The notes: generated from the sequence alone by a model not told the origin. Shown: positions 33,991 through 47,241, counted from the first letter of the stretch. The stretch is 64,000 nucleotides of DNA from Solen grandis (GCA_021229015.1 CM037794.1:45939436-46003435); one strand, 5' to 3'. Program-made: numbers and translations.

Positions 33991-35317
33991 ATGTGGAAGA
34001 AAACAGAGCAGATATAAAATAAAATGTACAGTTGATAATTATACACAATGGAAAATCCGGCTCCATGGGGTTAAAAATTGTTTTAGTTTTCTGGCTTAGT
34101 TTTGTTATTTTAATTTAGTTTGACGTCATTTTAATCTATCACAATCAGCATAGCTTGCTTTGATTCAGGGATTAAAACTGCTGTATTTTATTTCTTCATC
34201 AATTTTAATGGCATATAGTGCATGCGAATCGAATAATTGTGCTCTACACATGGGTCCTACTGATTCTTTTGTAAGATGTACATGATTTCCAAACATGCGA
34301 TAAAACCTTCAGTGTTAGATAGCATTTGTTTGCTATCACGAAAACCACATCGCTAATTTTCGTGAATGATGGGAAAAAATATACATGTGTACATCTGACA
34401 AAAGAAGACTTGACGAATTTCTATCAGGGTACTGGTTTTAGTATTAGGTAGTTAGGGTGTTGTATTTAGTTTGTTTTCTAACTCTAATTTTTTAAATTAA
34501 TTGAACGTTGATTATTTTAGATAATCAATCATTGTTATTATAATTTATTTAATAGGCTCTGTATATAAAGCTTTCAAAGCTTAACTTTAAATACTATTTT
34601 TCTGATCCATCGGCTGGGAAGGTCAATAAGGAAATGAAGTTTCAGATAATTATATATGTTGTTTAGACTGCTCGGACACGTTACAGTAGCATACAATACT
34701 AATTTTGATGCAAAGCATCAAAGAGACCACACACGTTTCTGAAGCACGACTTAAATAAGCAAAGCCATTCCCGAATATTCTGAAAGCATGTGCAAATTCT
34801 ATTTACAAACATAGAGTCAAAATATTTCCACCATGCAATAATACATGACAATTTGCCAACTATCCTCATTTGTAGGCCGTTTAGGTCAGAAATTTCTAAA
34901 GTATGTTTTAAAAAGATCATGGGTCATTGGGGCAAAAACAATATGTCTTTTTTTTTTATTAAAAAGAATAACACATTTTTAAAGAAGTAGTTATTAAAAT
35001 AGGGTCACTTATTGTGTTTCTAATTTTTCACTATCAAACTGCGAAGAATACATAATGAGTAGCTTGATTTATCAAAAATGTTTTCGACCTAATTTTGATA
35101 ATTGTCTGTATTTTATTTCGTACAGATTCATCTATTAAATAGAAAGAAATGTCATTAAATTGTTGAGTTTATCGCCGAGTGAAAATCAAATTATTAGGAA
35201 TATAGAACAAAAAAAGTTCAGATAGTAACTTTATACATATACTTTAAATATATAGTAGACTTATTACATGATGATGATTTGAGATACTAAGTTAATGTAT
35301 TAATGTATTATATATAA
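33991..35317. other. No gene recognised
   Basis: AT-rich; a small hairpin 'gatagca...tgctatc' near 34318. Frames at 34699-34990 have no recognised domain. Confidence 0.4.
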
Positions 35318-35563
35318 TTTTGGTGCCTGGATAGCGTAGTGTTAATGTTCTTCGCTTCTCACCATTGCATCCCGGGTTCGATCCCGGGTGACGTACGTGA
35401 GAGGGTACGGGGTCGCACGTCCAGACACGTTGGTTTTCTCCGGGTGCTCCGGTTTCCTCCTACAATTATGACCACATACGCCGTCATCTGAGTTATCGAG
35501 AATGATTGTATTTTAGTTGTAAGAACTTGTATCATAATCACTGTAAAATAAATAAAATTTAAA
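35318..35563 (+). mobile_element. Full-length tRNA-derived SINE (family C)
   Basis: The tRNA-like head has an A-box region 'ctggatagcgtagtgttaat' and B-box 'cccgggttcgatcccggg'. The body contains 'cgtccagacacgttggtttt', 'ctccgggtgctccggtttcc' and 'atgaccacatacgccg'. It ends 'gtaaaataaataaaattt'. A truncated sister copy lies at 3166-3298. The AATAAATAAA tail and distinct body separate it from families A and B. Confidence 0.85.
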
Positions 35564-36518
35564 CTTTTTCTAATATAAAGATTAATAGATAAACATGTTT
35601 ATATTGTTTATATAACCATCGCTGAGTTAGGGTCTGCAAGATGCTTGGGAATTTGAGACAGGCGCTTTTCAGGCCGTATTTATGTCAGTGTAAAAAAAAA
35701 AAATCAACATCATCACCACAGGTCAGTTTTATTTGATACAAGATCTGTGTACAGGTCCCGGAATTTACAATCTCCCCGATATTCATTACTTCCCTTTCAT
35801 CTGTAAAGTAGCGAAGTATGAAGTAACCTGATATTCTTTTTATATTAATATATAGATCAATAATATTAAATATTATTCACATAATTTAGTAATTAAGTCA
35901 TTATATTTGCAAGACTTTACACATGCACCTTTGTTTCAGTTAATTTTCTCATTTCAAGCACTGTATCATAATCAGCTTACATACTAAGACCGCAGATTAA
36001 GTATCGCGCCGTCAGTTACACATATTGACACGGCCACACGTATTACACTCCCTACAGTGTACTGTAATGTGTATAATTATTAAACTTCAATTTCGTTGAC
36101 TTTTCAAGTTCACGCTGTGTATTTAAATTATCTGAATATTTGAAGGTTTTCCGATTTTTTTTTTTTGAGCTTTTATAAATCGTGTTGCACGCAAGGTCCG
36201 TCAACCAAGTTTTAAATCCCGTAGCTTTCGTGTTTTTGGGAGAAGGTTATAGACACCCAATAAAATGTGTCTATTTTTTTAAAATTAAAATAGGAGACGT
36301 ACGTTCTTTTAATCTTTTTTTTTTTCATCAGTTTATACAAGTAATTGATTCATTAAAGTGTTGTTGTTTGTTTGTTGTTGTTTTTTAAAACTTATTACAT
36401 AGTTTTATTATACAATAATGATGCAGGTTACTCCTCCTTTATGCGATTTGGTGGCTCCATGTTTAAATGTCAAACCTATCCCATACTGACGCGGCGTTGA
36501 CATTGTTATTTGTCATTA
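35564..36518. other. No gene recognised
   Basis: AT-rich with several short homopolymers. No coding support. Confidence 0.4.
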
Positions 36519-37180
36519 CACATATAACGTTATTGCACAGTATGAATGGTTGGTCAGTACACATATAACGTTATTGCACGTAATTGATATTTAATGGTTT
36601 GGATGTTAAACTATACAGTTATTATCAACACAGCAGTATTATGGTTGGTCCAGTTTTAAATATCAAACGTTATTGCAGCAGCAGTATGAATTGTTTGACA
36701 GTACACATATAACGTTATTGCACAGTATGAATGGTTGGTCAGTACACATATAACGTTATTGCACACTATGAATGGTTGGTCAGTACACATATAACGTTAT
36801 CGCACAGCAGTATGAATGGTTGGTCAGGACACATATAACGTTATTGCACAACAGTATGAATGGTTGGTCAGGACACATATAACGTTATTGCACAGCAGTA
36901 TGAATGGTTGGTCAGTACACATATAACGTTATTGCACAGTATGAATGGTTGGTCAGTACACATATAACGTTATTGCACAGTAGTATGAATGGTTGGATAG
37001 GACACATATAACGTTATCGCACAGTAGTATGAATGGTTGGTCAGGACACATATAACGTTATTGCACAGCAGTATGAATGGTTGGTCAGGACACATATAAC
37101 GTTATTGCACAGCAGTATGAATGGTTGGTCAGCACACATATAACGTTATTGCACAGCAGTATGAATGGTTGGTCAGGTTT
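36519..37180 (+). repeat. 41/44-bp minisatellite, about 14 units
   Basis: Units contain 'acacatataacgttattgca' and 'cagtatgaatggttggtcag'. They come in 41-bp and 44-bp forms differing by an extra CAG or TAG triplet before 'tatgaatgg'. The region 36580-36690 is degenerate and separates two outlying units from the regular block. The last unit runs into 'gtcaggtttgagatc' at about 37180. Confidence 0.85.
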
Positions 37181-39049
37181 GAGATCATGCTAAATGCATT
37201 TATTGTTAATGAAGAAAAAAGGAAAAGAAATATTGATCGAATGTCAGCATAAAGGTGGGTGAGGTTGTCGAAAATAAAATTTGTTATTTCCTTTGTGCAA
37301 ACAGAGTATTCATGAAATGGTTTGTGTCAAGATTAGCACACACTAACTTCGATTCAACTTGAAAAATTCACTGACAATGAAGGAATCATCAGAGAGAAAC
37401 CCTGACAAGTATTTAATTCAAGATAAAACTTGGACGTTTCTCTTACAGAAACAAGCTTCCTTTACTCAATTTTAGATTTTCTTTGTGTGTGTTTGTGTTG
37501 TTTACTTTATCCGATCAGGAATTCTGCTTCTGCGTATCTTAGAATTATATTTCTAATATCAAATGCTATTTTGTTTGATGTTTCTGTCAGTTTCAAAAAA
37601 AAATATGCATGATCTTGATTCTGCTTTATTCTGTTAAATCCTTAGGAAAGAAGACGCCAGTTGCATTCGTTTAAGAACAAAATCATTTCGCGGGATGTTC
37701 AGAAATAGCAAATAACATATTGTTAACATTCCTTTGATATTTTATACCTTTTAAAAAAAGAAAGTATTGTGTTGTACATGTTAAAACAACACTATTATAC
37801 CAAGTTTCAAGTTTTTAGTTTCAAGTTTTTATTTTCAAAATTCCTGAAGGTCATAGGAGCAATTTTAGTGGCAATTTCACAACACGATGGCTGTTATATT
37901 TTACAAACACAGCCTCACATGCATCCTGCCATCCGTATATGCAACATAAAAAAAAATATGTAATTTATTATTTATACGATGCAAAATACTTAAAAATACT
38001 TAAAGATATAATATCAAATTATATTCAATGAACATCAAATCAATGTCCAATGATATATATCAAAATAACACATATACACCCGGTACAAGATAAATAGGGA
38101 GGGGGCTATAATATAGACACAATTCCACGTTATTTCTCGGCTGCCTAGTATCAGATCAGATTTTATCCATACTTGTTAGTCTAACTAGTAACCGGTATGC
38201 TATTAGTAACCGGTATGCTAACCAAGCAGATCAGTTAAAACATTTCTACCGTCATACCATAACTTTACACTTCAATTTCTAAAGTGTTTCAAATATTTTC
38301 TTCTGAGATAGTCCGAAATCATTATATAAGAGTTTATATTTTCATCATTATTATCATTTAGAATCATTTATTTTACGTCGATTGGGAAATATGGATGTTA
38401 CTATAACTTATACTAATCCTCTTCGTGATTCTTGTGTCGGACTAGTACTAGAGGACTGGGAAGGCCATGAAAAACTTTTAAACAATAGAAAAAAAACATT
38501 AACTCCAAGGGGAAACCACCACCACTACCTTGCACTGAGCCATGGCGCTCTCGGGTGTAAAAATGAATGTATGTTCATTGTGTAAGTGAGGGTGTGCAGT
38601 TCTAATCTAATCTAACAAGTATCTGATAATACGCGGAGGTCGAATTGAGAAGAAAAGCAATATCTTACACATTAGTTTTGACTTTTTGAACATTACCTCA
38701 TCTGTATAGGGTAAATATTATGACGTGTGTGGTCATCCTGTCATTGATATCGTCATGTTTGCATGAGTTATTTTATATTAACTAATAGTGCATGATAGTG
38801 TCTGATTTTGTATATTAAGAATTAATCAATAAGCTTGACTCATATTCATAGAAATCGGGGAAAATATGTATACAAAACAATAAATACTAGGTGCCGAGTC
38901 CTATGGAATAATTCAATGATATTGAAACAGTACACTGTTTTCATACAAAGAAAACTTTTAACAGTTAAAAGCATATGCATAAATGAATACTACATATAAA
39001 TTAAATGCATAAATTCGATACTCCATACTACTAGATTTATCATGCTAAT
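37181..39049. other. No gene recognised
   Basis: Mostly AT-rich. A short direct duplication 'agtaaccggtatgct' lies near 38188-38220. Frame 38382-38585 has no recognised domain. Confidence 0.4.
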
Positions 39050-39240
39050 TAGAACATGCAACACCGTCTGCACTGATATCACGTGCATATCATTCATAAC
39101 GCACCACTTTACACATACAGTTTGTTGCCGACCTTCTCTAGTAAATATCGGCATCTGTCAGCATAAATATGTCGGCTGCAGCATTATGATAAAATCTATA
39201 TAGCGAAAGTGAGTGGACCAAACGTGTGTCTTAACTCACA
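39050..39240 (+). repeat. Dispersed repeat family D, copy 3 (partial)
   Basis: 'gcatctgtcagcataaatat' and 'gtcggctgcagcat' correspond to 'gcaactgtcagcagaaatat' and 'gtctgctaccagacg' of copy 2; 'tatcacgtgcatat' matches 'tctcacgtgcataa' of copy 1. The 3' half is missing. Confidence 0.45.
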
Positions 39241-41975
39241 TCGTGTATGTAGAAGAGAAAAATTTTTTATTCTTGTGCATTTTTACCCGGCTTGCAGTCC
39301 ACAAAGCATCTCAACTTAGGCAAAACAAAAAACAATCCTGATTTTTTTTTTTCTTTTTTTTTTTGATGCTGTTTGATATTTCATTGACACTAAAATTTTA
39401 TTAAATATTCGAGAAGAGATTTTTGGTTAATAAAAAATCAAAATCTCTTAACGAACACTTTAGCATGACACACTGTATTCCTTTTGGAAATATTAATGGT
39501 GAAAGCTTTTCTTGAGCCTTCGAAATAAAAAGTAACAAAAACGACTTAAGAACCTCGCACTTGTGGCAGAAGGCTTTGTCTGGCATAAGATGGACTCCTC
39601 ATTTTCTTACTGTAAAACTCTTGCACCTCCATCAGTACAGTGTTCTTATGGAATCGACCACAACTGGACTAGGTACTCGAACGACTAGCACAAATGTGAG
39701 TACAACATATTTTGCGAATTTGTGGTTTCATGGCAATCTAGGTTAGCAAGTTACAAATAACGCGATTATCACAATCTTTATAATTATGTTTTTAAGTTTC
39801 CGGGCAAATATAATTCGCTGCTTCTTTCGCTCCTCAGTGAGAAAATAAAGTTCCTACATGTACCTAGAACAAACATTTTGCAGGTCGAGAATTGTGTGTG
39901 CATTGCCTTCTAATATGCCAGTATGACTGTCTATATCTTGTACCAACAATTGCGCATCCTATTCGACCACAACTTTTACAGCAGCGATGTTTGTCTCGGT
40001 AACAAAAGTTGTTGCTTTTATTAAATGGCTTGAGTTACATAGCTAAAATATCTGTTTTAAATCTATATCAAACCTAGTTCTGCATACAATAAAGCGGCAT
40101 TGCATAATGTACATTATATTATACTTCTTTTTTATGATTTAGCAGTAAATGCTTAAAAAATACATGCACAAAAAAAACATCTTAAACATTTCGATAAATA
40201 TGTTTACCAACAAAATGAATATCTTTTATTCGTTTCTTATTCAAGAGGGGGTTAGTATTAGTGCTAATATCATTAAAGTGATAACAATACATCATAAAGA
40301 AAAATGTCCATCAAGAGTTCTCAATCATTTTTAAGAATTAATTGCTAAACTTGTTAAGGTCGCAGACTTCTATCTGTTCCCGTCATAACCTTGAGATACA
40401 TTAGAAATTAAGCTGTATTTTTGTCTTCACATTTTGCATTTTATCATTTAAAAACATTTCTTTTTCTTTTTTTTCTCTTTGACCACCGATCTCTTATAAT
40501 TATCATTATTGTACTTTTGTAGTTGACTATAATTATACATATATCATACTTTCAAGTCTTTTTTATTTGAAATATATATACCTTACCCGAAAAGAACATC
40601 CTGGGGTTTCTTAGAAAGAGAGCGTTATTTTACAGAACTTCAATACTTTTGACAAATAGCTTACTATACTGTTTTGGGGGTATTCGTGTTTTTTCCTCCG
40701 ATTATTTCCGTGTATTTAACCCAGCAAAATCCCATTACTAAACGAAATATTGAATATTTAAGAATCACATGATTATGAAACTTATATTAGCATAAACAAT
40801 CTAAAAGTAAGATCAAGTACGTTATGATCAAATTTCCTTTGTGGGCTTCTATAGAAGGAAAGAAAGACTCTCCCTGGAAAGACCGATAGAGAAATACGTG
40901 TACTAGGAACCCGATGACCAGGTGTAATAGCTGTTAAGTCAGTGAACATACCCATGAGACATAAACTATAAATTGTTTTTATTTATAATGTGTAATGTAC
41001 GTGTAATGTACGTGAGGTAGATATTTTTAAATGTCGAAAATATTATTAAATAAATAAGTATATACGTCTTTGATTTTTCCGGAATTATCATTTCCCAATA
41101 CATCTTGTCGATAGATGGAAATATACAGAAAACACATACGTGTGAATTAGTTACTCTTAAGTATATGTACAAAGTTTCTTTACAAATAGTTAAAATATGG
41201 AAGAAAAAACATGCCATTCTTATAATAAAACAATGGGTATAATATGGTGCTTCCTACAAGCGCCTCCGTGTAAAGGTTACTCGTTGATTTGAATACGGAA
41301 TCGATACAATTGACTATGAATTCCTTTTTTTGCATAAACCTTACGTCCACACAACACGCTAACAGATGACCTAGACTGGTTAATAGTTAATTCAGGACGA
41401 TAAAAACACAAACTATGGAACTGTGTCTATTCAAACAGAAACCAATTCAATATCTTTTAGCATTCATTATTTTCATAACCTCCTTTGTAGAAAAAAGGTC
41501 GCATAGAAACAGTTTTATTCTAGGAAGGATTGCTTTTGACGAGCGAGTGTCAAATATAACTGATTTACAGAAACACTAGAATGGCTTGAGCACAATCCAA
41601 TTTATTAAACACACAGTGTATTTGCTTGTAAACAAATTCCTGTAGAAACACATCTCTGGATCCTTTCCCATCATAATTTCCTATAAACATACGCTCAGTA
41701 TACATCGTCCAGAGTAAGACGTATCATTCTTAATTATTTTTTATATCACCCACATCGATGTCTTTTAGTTTACCGATGCCCACAGGGAATGTCAAAAAAA
41801 GTTCTTAGAGAGTTTTGCCTTAAGAAACAGGGTTATCCTTACCGCCATCGCAAACGACTTGACCTATTTTGATCTTGTTATGTCAATGAAGAAAAAATTG
41901 GTATGACGTATTTTAAAGATGTTCTACAATAAAGATACAAATAGAAATAAGTTATAAGAAAGATCGAATGAGAAC
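39241..41975. other. No gene recognised
   Basis: AT-rich. A possible mini-exon start with a donor-like 'aatgtgagt' near 39694 was considered and not accepted. Confidence 0.4.
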
Positions 41976-42161
41976 ATGTTCAACGAAATGATATTTAATC
42001 TAGTCGATGCGACATATGCGTCAGTTCCATCTGAAACACTGTCGGCATGTTTTATTGCATCATTTGGGTGCGTTCAGAAAATAATGGACATTAAATTCAG
42101 CCACACGAAAGTGGTTGAGGATTTCAAAATTGTTTTTGATAAAATACGTGAAACTGGCTAG
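41976..42161 (+). CDS. Unrecognised 61-residue frame, doubtful
   Basis: ATG in an acceptable context ('gaacatgtt') opens 'MFNEMIFNLVDATYASVPS', ending 'FKIVFDKIRETG' and TAG. Composition is less biased than most chance frames here and predicts amphipathic helix near the end. No family, splice partner or conserved motif was recognised, and it could equally be chance. Confidence 0.15.
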   Translation: MFNEMIFNLVDATYASVPSETLSACFIASFGCVQKIMDIKFSHTKVVEDFKIVFDKIRETG

Positions 42162-42885
42162 ACTTTTGAGGCAGAGTGTAATTTGATGTATGTGTCCTTT
42201 TGTTGTTTTTTACTGCAAAAGTTCTGATAAAATTGTGATGGACTTTTTACCAAAGATGAGTACAGTTCACCTTCCAGGGAGAGAGTGGGGAAGAAAGAGA
42301 AAGGGATTTTTTTTCTGTAATTAAGGTATGCAAGGCAGACTCACTACATAATTTAGTTATACATTGATTGAGCCTGGCAAGAAAACTAAGTATTACTGAT
42401 ATACGTCCTTACCAACATGAATTATAACACCTTTAAATTCTAACAAAATTTTGTAAGAAGCTGCAGTTTTATTGAGAAAAAATCACTATGGACCGACAGT
42501 TATCATTAATGATGGACTGGCTCCCACTATTTAAGAAGCGCGGTGAATTAAAACATGATAATCTCTGAATTCTAAAACTCTTCATGAAATATTGATGAAA
42601 TTGTAAAAAATTGGATTTATTTTGATCACAATATTTGCCGTTAATTACATCGCTGTTCGTGGGAATTTCAATATCGGACATCATAAAATTATGTCGTTCA
42701 TTGAAATATTAACGGCCCGCGCAATAAAATGATATTTTAGCTACAATATCCATTTGATGTAAACGGATAATTATGAACGATATCGACCAGAAATTTAAAA
42801 TACATACGCGAATAATTTCAAGACGTAATGATAGAATAAAATCTGAATTAATTTGAATGCACCCGTATACAGGTATTTTCCGTTT
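42162..42885. other. No gene recognised
   Basis: AT-rich sequence only. Confidence 0.4.
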
Positions 42886-43007
42886 TAGGGGCGCTCACAT
42901 TATTGCATTCTGCAGTGTGGCAGCACTATATCTGTCTCAAGTAGACATCGTCGCCAAAAGACTGAAATACTTTCGGTGGGACGTAAAACCCAACAAACAA
43001 ACAAATT
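42886..43007 (+). mobile_element. 5'-truncated SINE (family B)
   Basis: Contains 'ctgcagtgtggcagcactat', 'ctcaagtagacatcg', 'gtgggacgtaaaacccaac' and AAACAAACAAA, matching the 3' half of 19771-20086. It ends about 30 bp before the 78-bp satellite, whose unit derives from the adjoining part of the same SINE. Confidence 0.8.
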
Positions 43008-43034
43008 ATTACAGTAGTTCTAGAAAGAAGTGCA

Positions 43035-43600
43035 AGTATAATGTGACTGGGTGACTGTGGTATTAGGGAATACTGTGCTACTTTTATAAAGCGTAATATC
43101 TCAGTGAAGCAGCACTGTACATTGTAATATTACCGGTCGTGGCAAAAACTGTATACCACTTGTCTATAGCGCGATATCGCAGTGAGCCAGCACTTTGCAG
43201 TATAATGTTACCGGTCGTGGCAAAAACTGTATACCACTTATCTATAGCGCGATATCGCAGTGAGCCAGCACTTTGCAGTATAATGTTACCGGTCGTGGCA
43301 AAAACTGTATACCACTTATCTATAGCGCGATATCGCAGTGAGCCAGCACTTTGCAGTATAATGTTACCGGTCGTGGCAAAAACTGTATACACTTTCTATC
43401 TATAGCGCGATATCGCAGTGAGCCAGCACTTTGCAGTATAATGTTACCGGTCGAAAAATGTATACCACTTATCTATAGCGCGATATCGCAGTGAGCCAGC
43501 ACTTTGCAGTATAATGTTACCGGTTGTGGCAAAAACTGTATACCACTTGTCTATAGCGCGATGTCACAGTTAGGCAACTGTACAATATTATTGCAATAAC
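43035..43600 (+). repeat. 78-bp satellite derived from a SINE body
   Basis: About six to seven 78-bp units with 'gtataccact' at 43151, 43229, 43307, 43385 (indel), about 43460 and 43538. Each unit reads '...tataatgttaccgg', 'gtataccactt.tctatagc' and 'gcgatatcgcagtgagccag'. These align in order with the family B segment 'ataatgtgactgg', 'gtggtatcatgccacatg' and 'cgtgatactgcagtgtagca'. The edge unit at 43035-43120 is closer to the SINE ('aatgtgactgggtgactgtg'). Open frames of 88 and 102 residues reflect the period being divisible by three. Confidence 0.8.
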
Positions 43601-44329
43601 CATAGAGCTGTTGTTGAAAATTAATACAACCCAATAATCGCATAGCTCGGGAAAAAGTAAAGTTTCTTCTTGAGTAAATCATTTCTCCGTACAAAGCCTG
43701 GGTATATACCTGATGTACTGGATGGTTCTCGGATAATCGCTAATTTACGTCACGTGGCTTTCTGTAGACGGATTATCTAAATTATTATAATGATATAGAG
43801 GTTAAAACACACACAAAAAATCAATATGAATATTAGTTTTACATTATTTACTAACTGAATTCAGACATACGAGGACATGTCCAAATCTTCGTGGTATGAA
43901 AGGGCTACATAATATCAAATATGAAAGCAAAATATGATTTCGCATATTTATGGCAATGCTATCATACGTTAGTAATGTATCAACCATTTTATGCATGACC
44001 ACAGATAATGACTGAACATACTTTGTCTGCGAAATCATATACAGCGATATTCTCGGATCGGATTTATTTTCTGTTTTCGTCCATTACTCGCCATACGTTT
44101 AATATATCAAATAAACAAAGAGCATTTTCGTTGATCAGGGAGAACACCGTGGTTGATTTAATATAAATGTTATAAATGCATAGTTTGTGTCCCAGAGGAC
44201 TGTTTAGTCCAGATTCGAGTCTAAAAGTGAACGGCTTGCAAAATGGAATCACGAATGCGTCGTTTCTTTCTAAAGTGTGTGCCCATGACAGTTTGAATGG
44301 TGTTATTTGACACGAGATGATAAAATATC
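43601..44329. other. No gene recognised
   Basis: AT-rich, chance frames only. Confidence 0.4.
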
Positions 44330-44860
44330 TTAAAGCCCCTGTGCGTTTTAGCTTGGAAAAATATATTTTTCAAAATTTCTAATTAGCAAAGCCTCAAATG
44401 ATGTTTGATTAACCTCTTAATGTTTAATTAAGCCCACATAATGAAATATTCGCCCGGAAGTCTTAGTTGTTCAGACAGGGCAAAATAGTGAGGAGGATGG
44501 GCGGCGCTTGTTCTGAAACCCACTGTTCAGTAAAACCACGGATGTCTCGGTGTACATGGGGTGTTTCAGAAGTTCATGGACTTTTTCTATAGACTGAATA
44601 AATATTGATACACGGTAGTAGAGGAGATAGGAAGAAAATCCATGAACTCTGAAAAAATCCCTTGTATGTTAATTGTATGTTGTCATTGTCCTGAGTTAAC
44701 TATAGAACGAGGCAGCCACAATTTGCATTTTTCTAATAAAATCTTTCCTGTAAATAATTCATTTCTCAAGGTCTTTAAGTGATGAAATTAAAACTGAATT
44801 ATATATATTGTAAGTGCATTTTGATTTAGGTCTAACATCTATAAGATACTGGGACTTTAA
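44330..44860 (+). mobile_element. 532-bp TTAA-ended element (family E), copy 2
   Basis: Complete, from TTAAAGCCCCTGTG to CTGGGACTTTAA, colinear and nearly identical to 13292-13823 with small substitutions and indels. The internal stem around 'cagaagttcatggactt' is retained. High identity suggests recent activity of the family. Confidence 0.8.
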
Positions 44861-44962
44861 TGGACATGTGTAAAATACTATCATTCAATATTATTATTTC
44901 TATCATTGATACTATTATTTCTATCATTAAAATTGTTATTAATCGAAACGGTGGATTGGACA

Positions 44963-44990
44963 CGCGCACACACACACACACATACATACA
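44963..44990. repeat. CA microsatellite
   Basis: (CA)n followed by 'tacatacat'. Confidence 0.8.
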
Positions 44991-45123
44991 TCATTTAGAA
45001 CCTCAATAAAATATATGATTATCTGATATAACATCTCATAAATGAACAAAGAGCAGGTGGGATGATTGTGAGGGCAGATATGAGGATGACCTGATCTATT
45101 GTGGAGTTTGTCTGGTTGATCAA

Positions 45124-45234
45124 CTCCCAAGTGAGGAACTGAGAAGAAGGATAGGAGTTGAAAACATCAGCAAGACAATGCACAGGTCAAGACTAAGATG
45201 GTTTGGCCATGTACACAGAAGGGAGGACTCAAAC

Positions 45235-45237
<3 letters not shown>
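45124..45237 (+). pseudogene. C-terminal remnant of an RTE-type LINE ORF
   Basis: A 37-codon frame ends with 'ELRRRIGVENISKTMHRSR' then 'LRWFGHVHRREDSN' and a TGA stop. The 'R.R.RWFGHV.R' signature is characteristic of the far C-terminus of RTE/BovB-like LINE proteins. The frame is closed just upstream, so only the last segment survives. The stop codon is itself the first unit of the (TGA)n tail that follows, a configuration known for RTE elements with microsatellite 3' ends. Confidence 0.7.

Positions 45238-45268
<31 letters not shown>
45235..45268 (+). repeat. TGA trinucleotide tail of the RTE remnant
   Basis: About eleven TGA units starting with the stop codon of the preceding remnant. 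Confidence 0.85.
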
Positions 45269-46319
45269 ATGAAGTTGAGAGTTTATGTTATACCCATGCA
45301 GAGAAAAGGGAAATAGGAAAACAAATATTTTAGTAAATGTAAAATGTAAACGTCATATAATGTAAACAAGGACAGAGCTTCAAGGAAATAACAACCTTAA
45401 AATACATAATTATGGTTTAATGGCGGAAATAAGCTACCATTGCACAGAGAGCAAAACATATAATATTGTTTACAGAACCTAGCATGTTAAACTGCGGCGG
45501 AAAAGAAAACTAATCAAGCCATATGTTTCCCTACCTACCTTTTCATTAATGCTATCATAATAATATTATCTACAAACTGACATCATTTTTAAGCATGCAA
45601 CACATGGTACGAGTTTGTAAGTATTTATAGTTGCTGTTCCTATAGCGATACTTACCCTGGATTTTTTCTTACATCGTTCTTGTTTTTCTTGGTGATGTAT
45701 GAAGTTGTTACATTGACGTCAATTTGCCAATGAGGGCACTTTAACAGCCGTATAATACAATATGCATACATACATGTATATTTAATTCAAGACTCGCTTG
45801 ACTTTAGCCAATATCTTTGAAAAATATAATTCTACTGCTATACACTGTCTTAAAATATTCAAACATTATTGTTTAATTGAGGTATATGAAAAAAATATTA
45901 AGATATAAATAAATTAAATAAAAACATTATATAAAAAGTAATTAGATAAAATAAGATATTTCAGATTCGAAATAGATTAAACCTGAACGGTGAATGTGTT
46001 AATATTTAAAATTTTCCAATTGCTAAAAGGTCACAAGTAATTGGAAAAAAACCCCGGAAAAAAATTAAACAAGTTAAAAAAAAAGGTGAACACGTTTCTG
46101 TATGACTTTTAAGTAGAATATTTGATGTTCATGATATATGGGTCAGATATTTTTATTTTTAAACACCCATATATTCGTAGCTACTTTGATAACCAAATTG
46201 TACAAAATATTGGCAATACATTGAATCTAATCCATTTCTGTGCTGCTTGGCTGTTTTCATTTTTGATATTGAAGCCGAAATGGTGGTGTAGGGTAATAAA
46301 ATGTCAAAGACTTCTTTAT
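45269..46319. other. No gene recognised
   Basis: AT-rich with A-rich stretches near 45890-45960 and 46030-46085. Confidence 0.4.
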
Positions 46320-46600
46320 ATGAATCTCTCGTTAATATTGGCGAAAACTTTGTCTCCTGACAAATAAACTCGACAAGTGTAGGTCACTTTGCAAGGGGAA
46401 ACACTTTTCTCGGAAATGCAAATTTCGGGGACATCGGTTAAATATAGAATACGATATCCCCGAGACAGGTACAGTTCCGCAACATTGGGTCTTCATCAGT
46501 CCCGGTAACGAATTTTGTAAGAGAGACCACATGTTTAGAGTAAATGTGATCACAGGTGTTCGGAGTGTTTCATTGGACACTATATCAAAATAAGTTATTG
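46320..46600 (-). repeat. Dispersed repeat family F, copy 2
   Basis: The reverse complement aligns with 26560-26790, ending with 'cgagtttatttgtcaggaga' and 'taacgagaga'. It carries a 93-residue minus-strand frame that stops at the same TAA as copy 1. No domain recognised. Confidence 0.5.
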
Positions 46601-47241
46601 ATTTCAAGTTCATATGTGTTTAGACATCATCAGCCTGGTACGCATTTTATGACATAACTTATACAATGTGATATATGTATATAATAAAGGTGTACAGCTC
46701 ATTTTGCAGAGAAATACAGTCATCTTCGTTTATCGTAAATTTCTACAGTTTTTCACCTAATTCATCTCTCTATATACCGCTCGTTAGAGAAATGATTGCT
46801 CTCTTTGAAAAGACAACTGTCATTTGGAGTGTTGCTAGCGTATTGGATATACAGAACGTCAAACTGGCTTGAACCTTGTCCCGGAAGACATCTGACCGCA
46901 AGCATATTTACAAAACCGTAAGAGTAAAAACCTGAGAATTTTTAATGAATGCATGAAATTTTGCATTCTATCATCAAATCTCACTCAAAGCATTAAAATA
47001 ACGCACTGCATGCAGATAAAGAAATCGAAATAAGGCGAAACACACCTATTTTTTTATCGATCCGTTACGCTTCCATTTTGCAAGGTTTGCGCATACCCAA
47101 CTATTTTTATTATAATACAAAATCTCATTAGTCGGCGGCGGAGGTGTGTCTGGACCCGGCTTGCTATGTTGTTTATAGCTAAATAGCGATAACCAAATCA
47201 TAAGAAATAAACACGTTTCCCGCAAAACTCTCAAACGAAAA
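46601..47241. other. No gene recognised
   Basis: AT-rich sequence without supported features. Confidence 0.4.

Noticed and set aside
36519..37180. Regular spaced repeats resembling a CRISPR array
   Set aside because: Units are contiguous tandem repeats without unique spacers, and the genome is eukaryotic.
39647..39700. Mini-exon starting 'MESTTTGLGTRTT' with donor-like 'gtgagt'
   Set aside because: Very short, with no promoter, acceptor partner or conservation visible.
43084..43405. Overlapping 88- and 102-residue frames on both strands
   Set aside because: Both are read-throughs of the 78-bp satellite.
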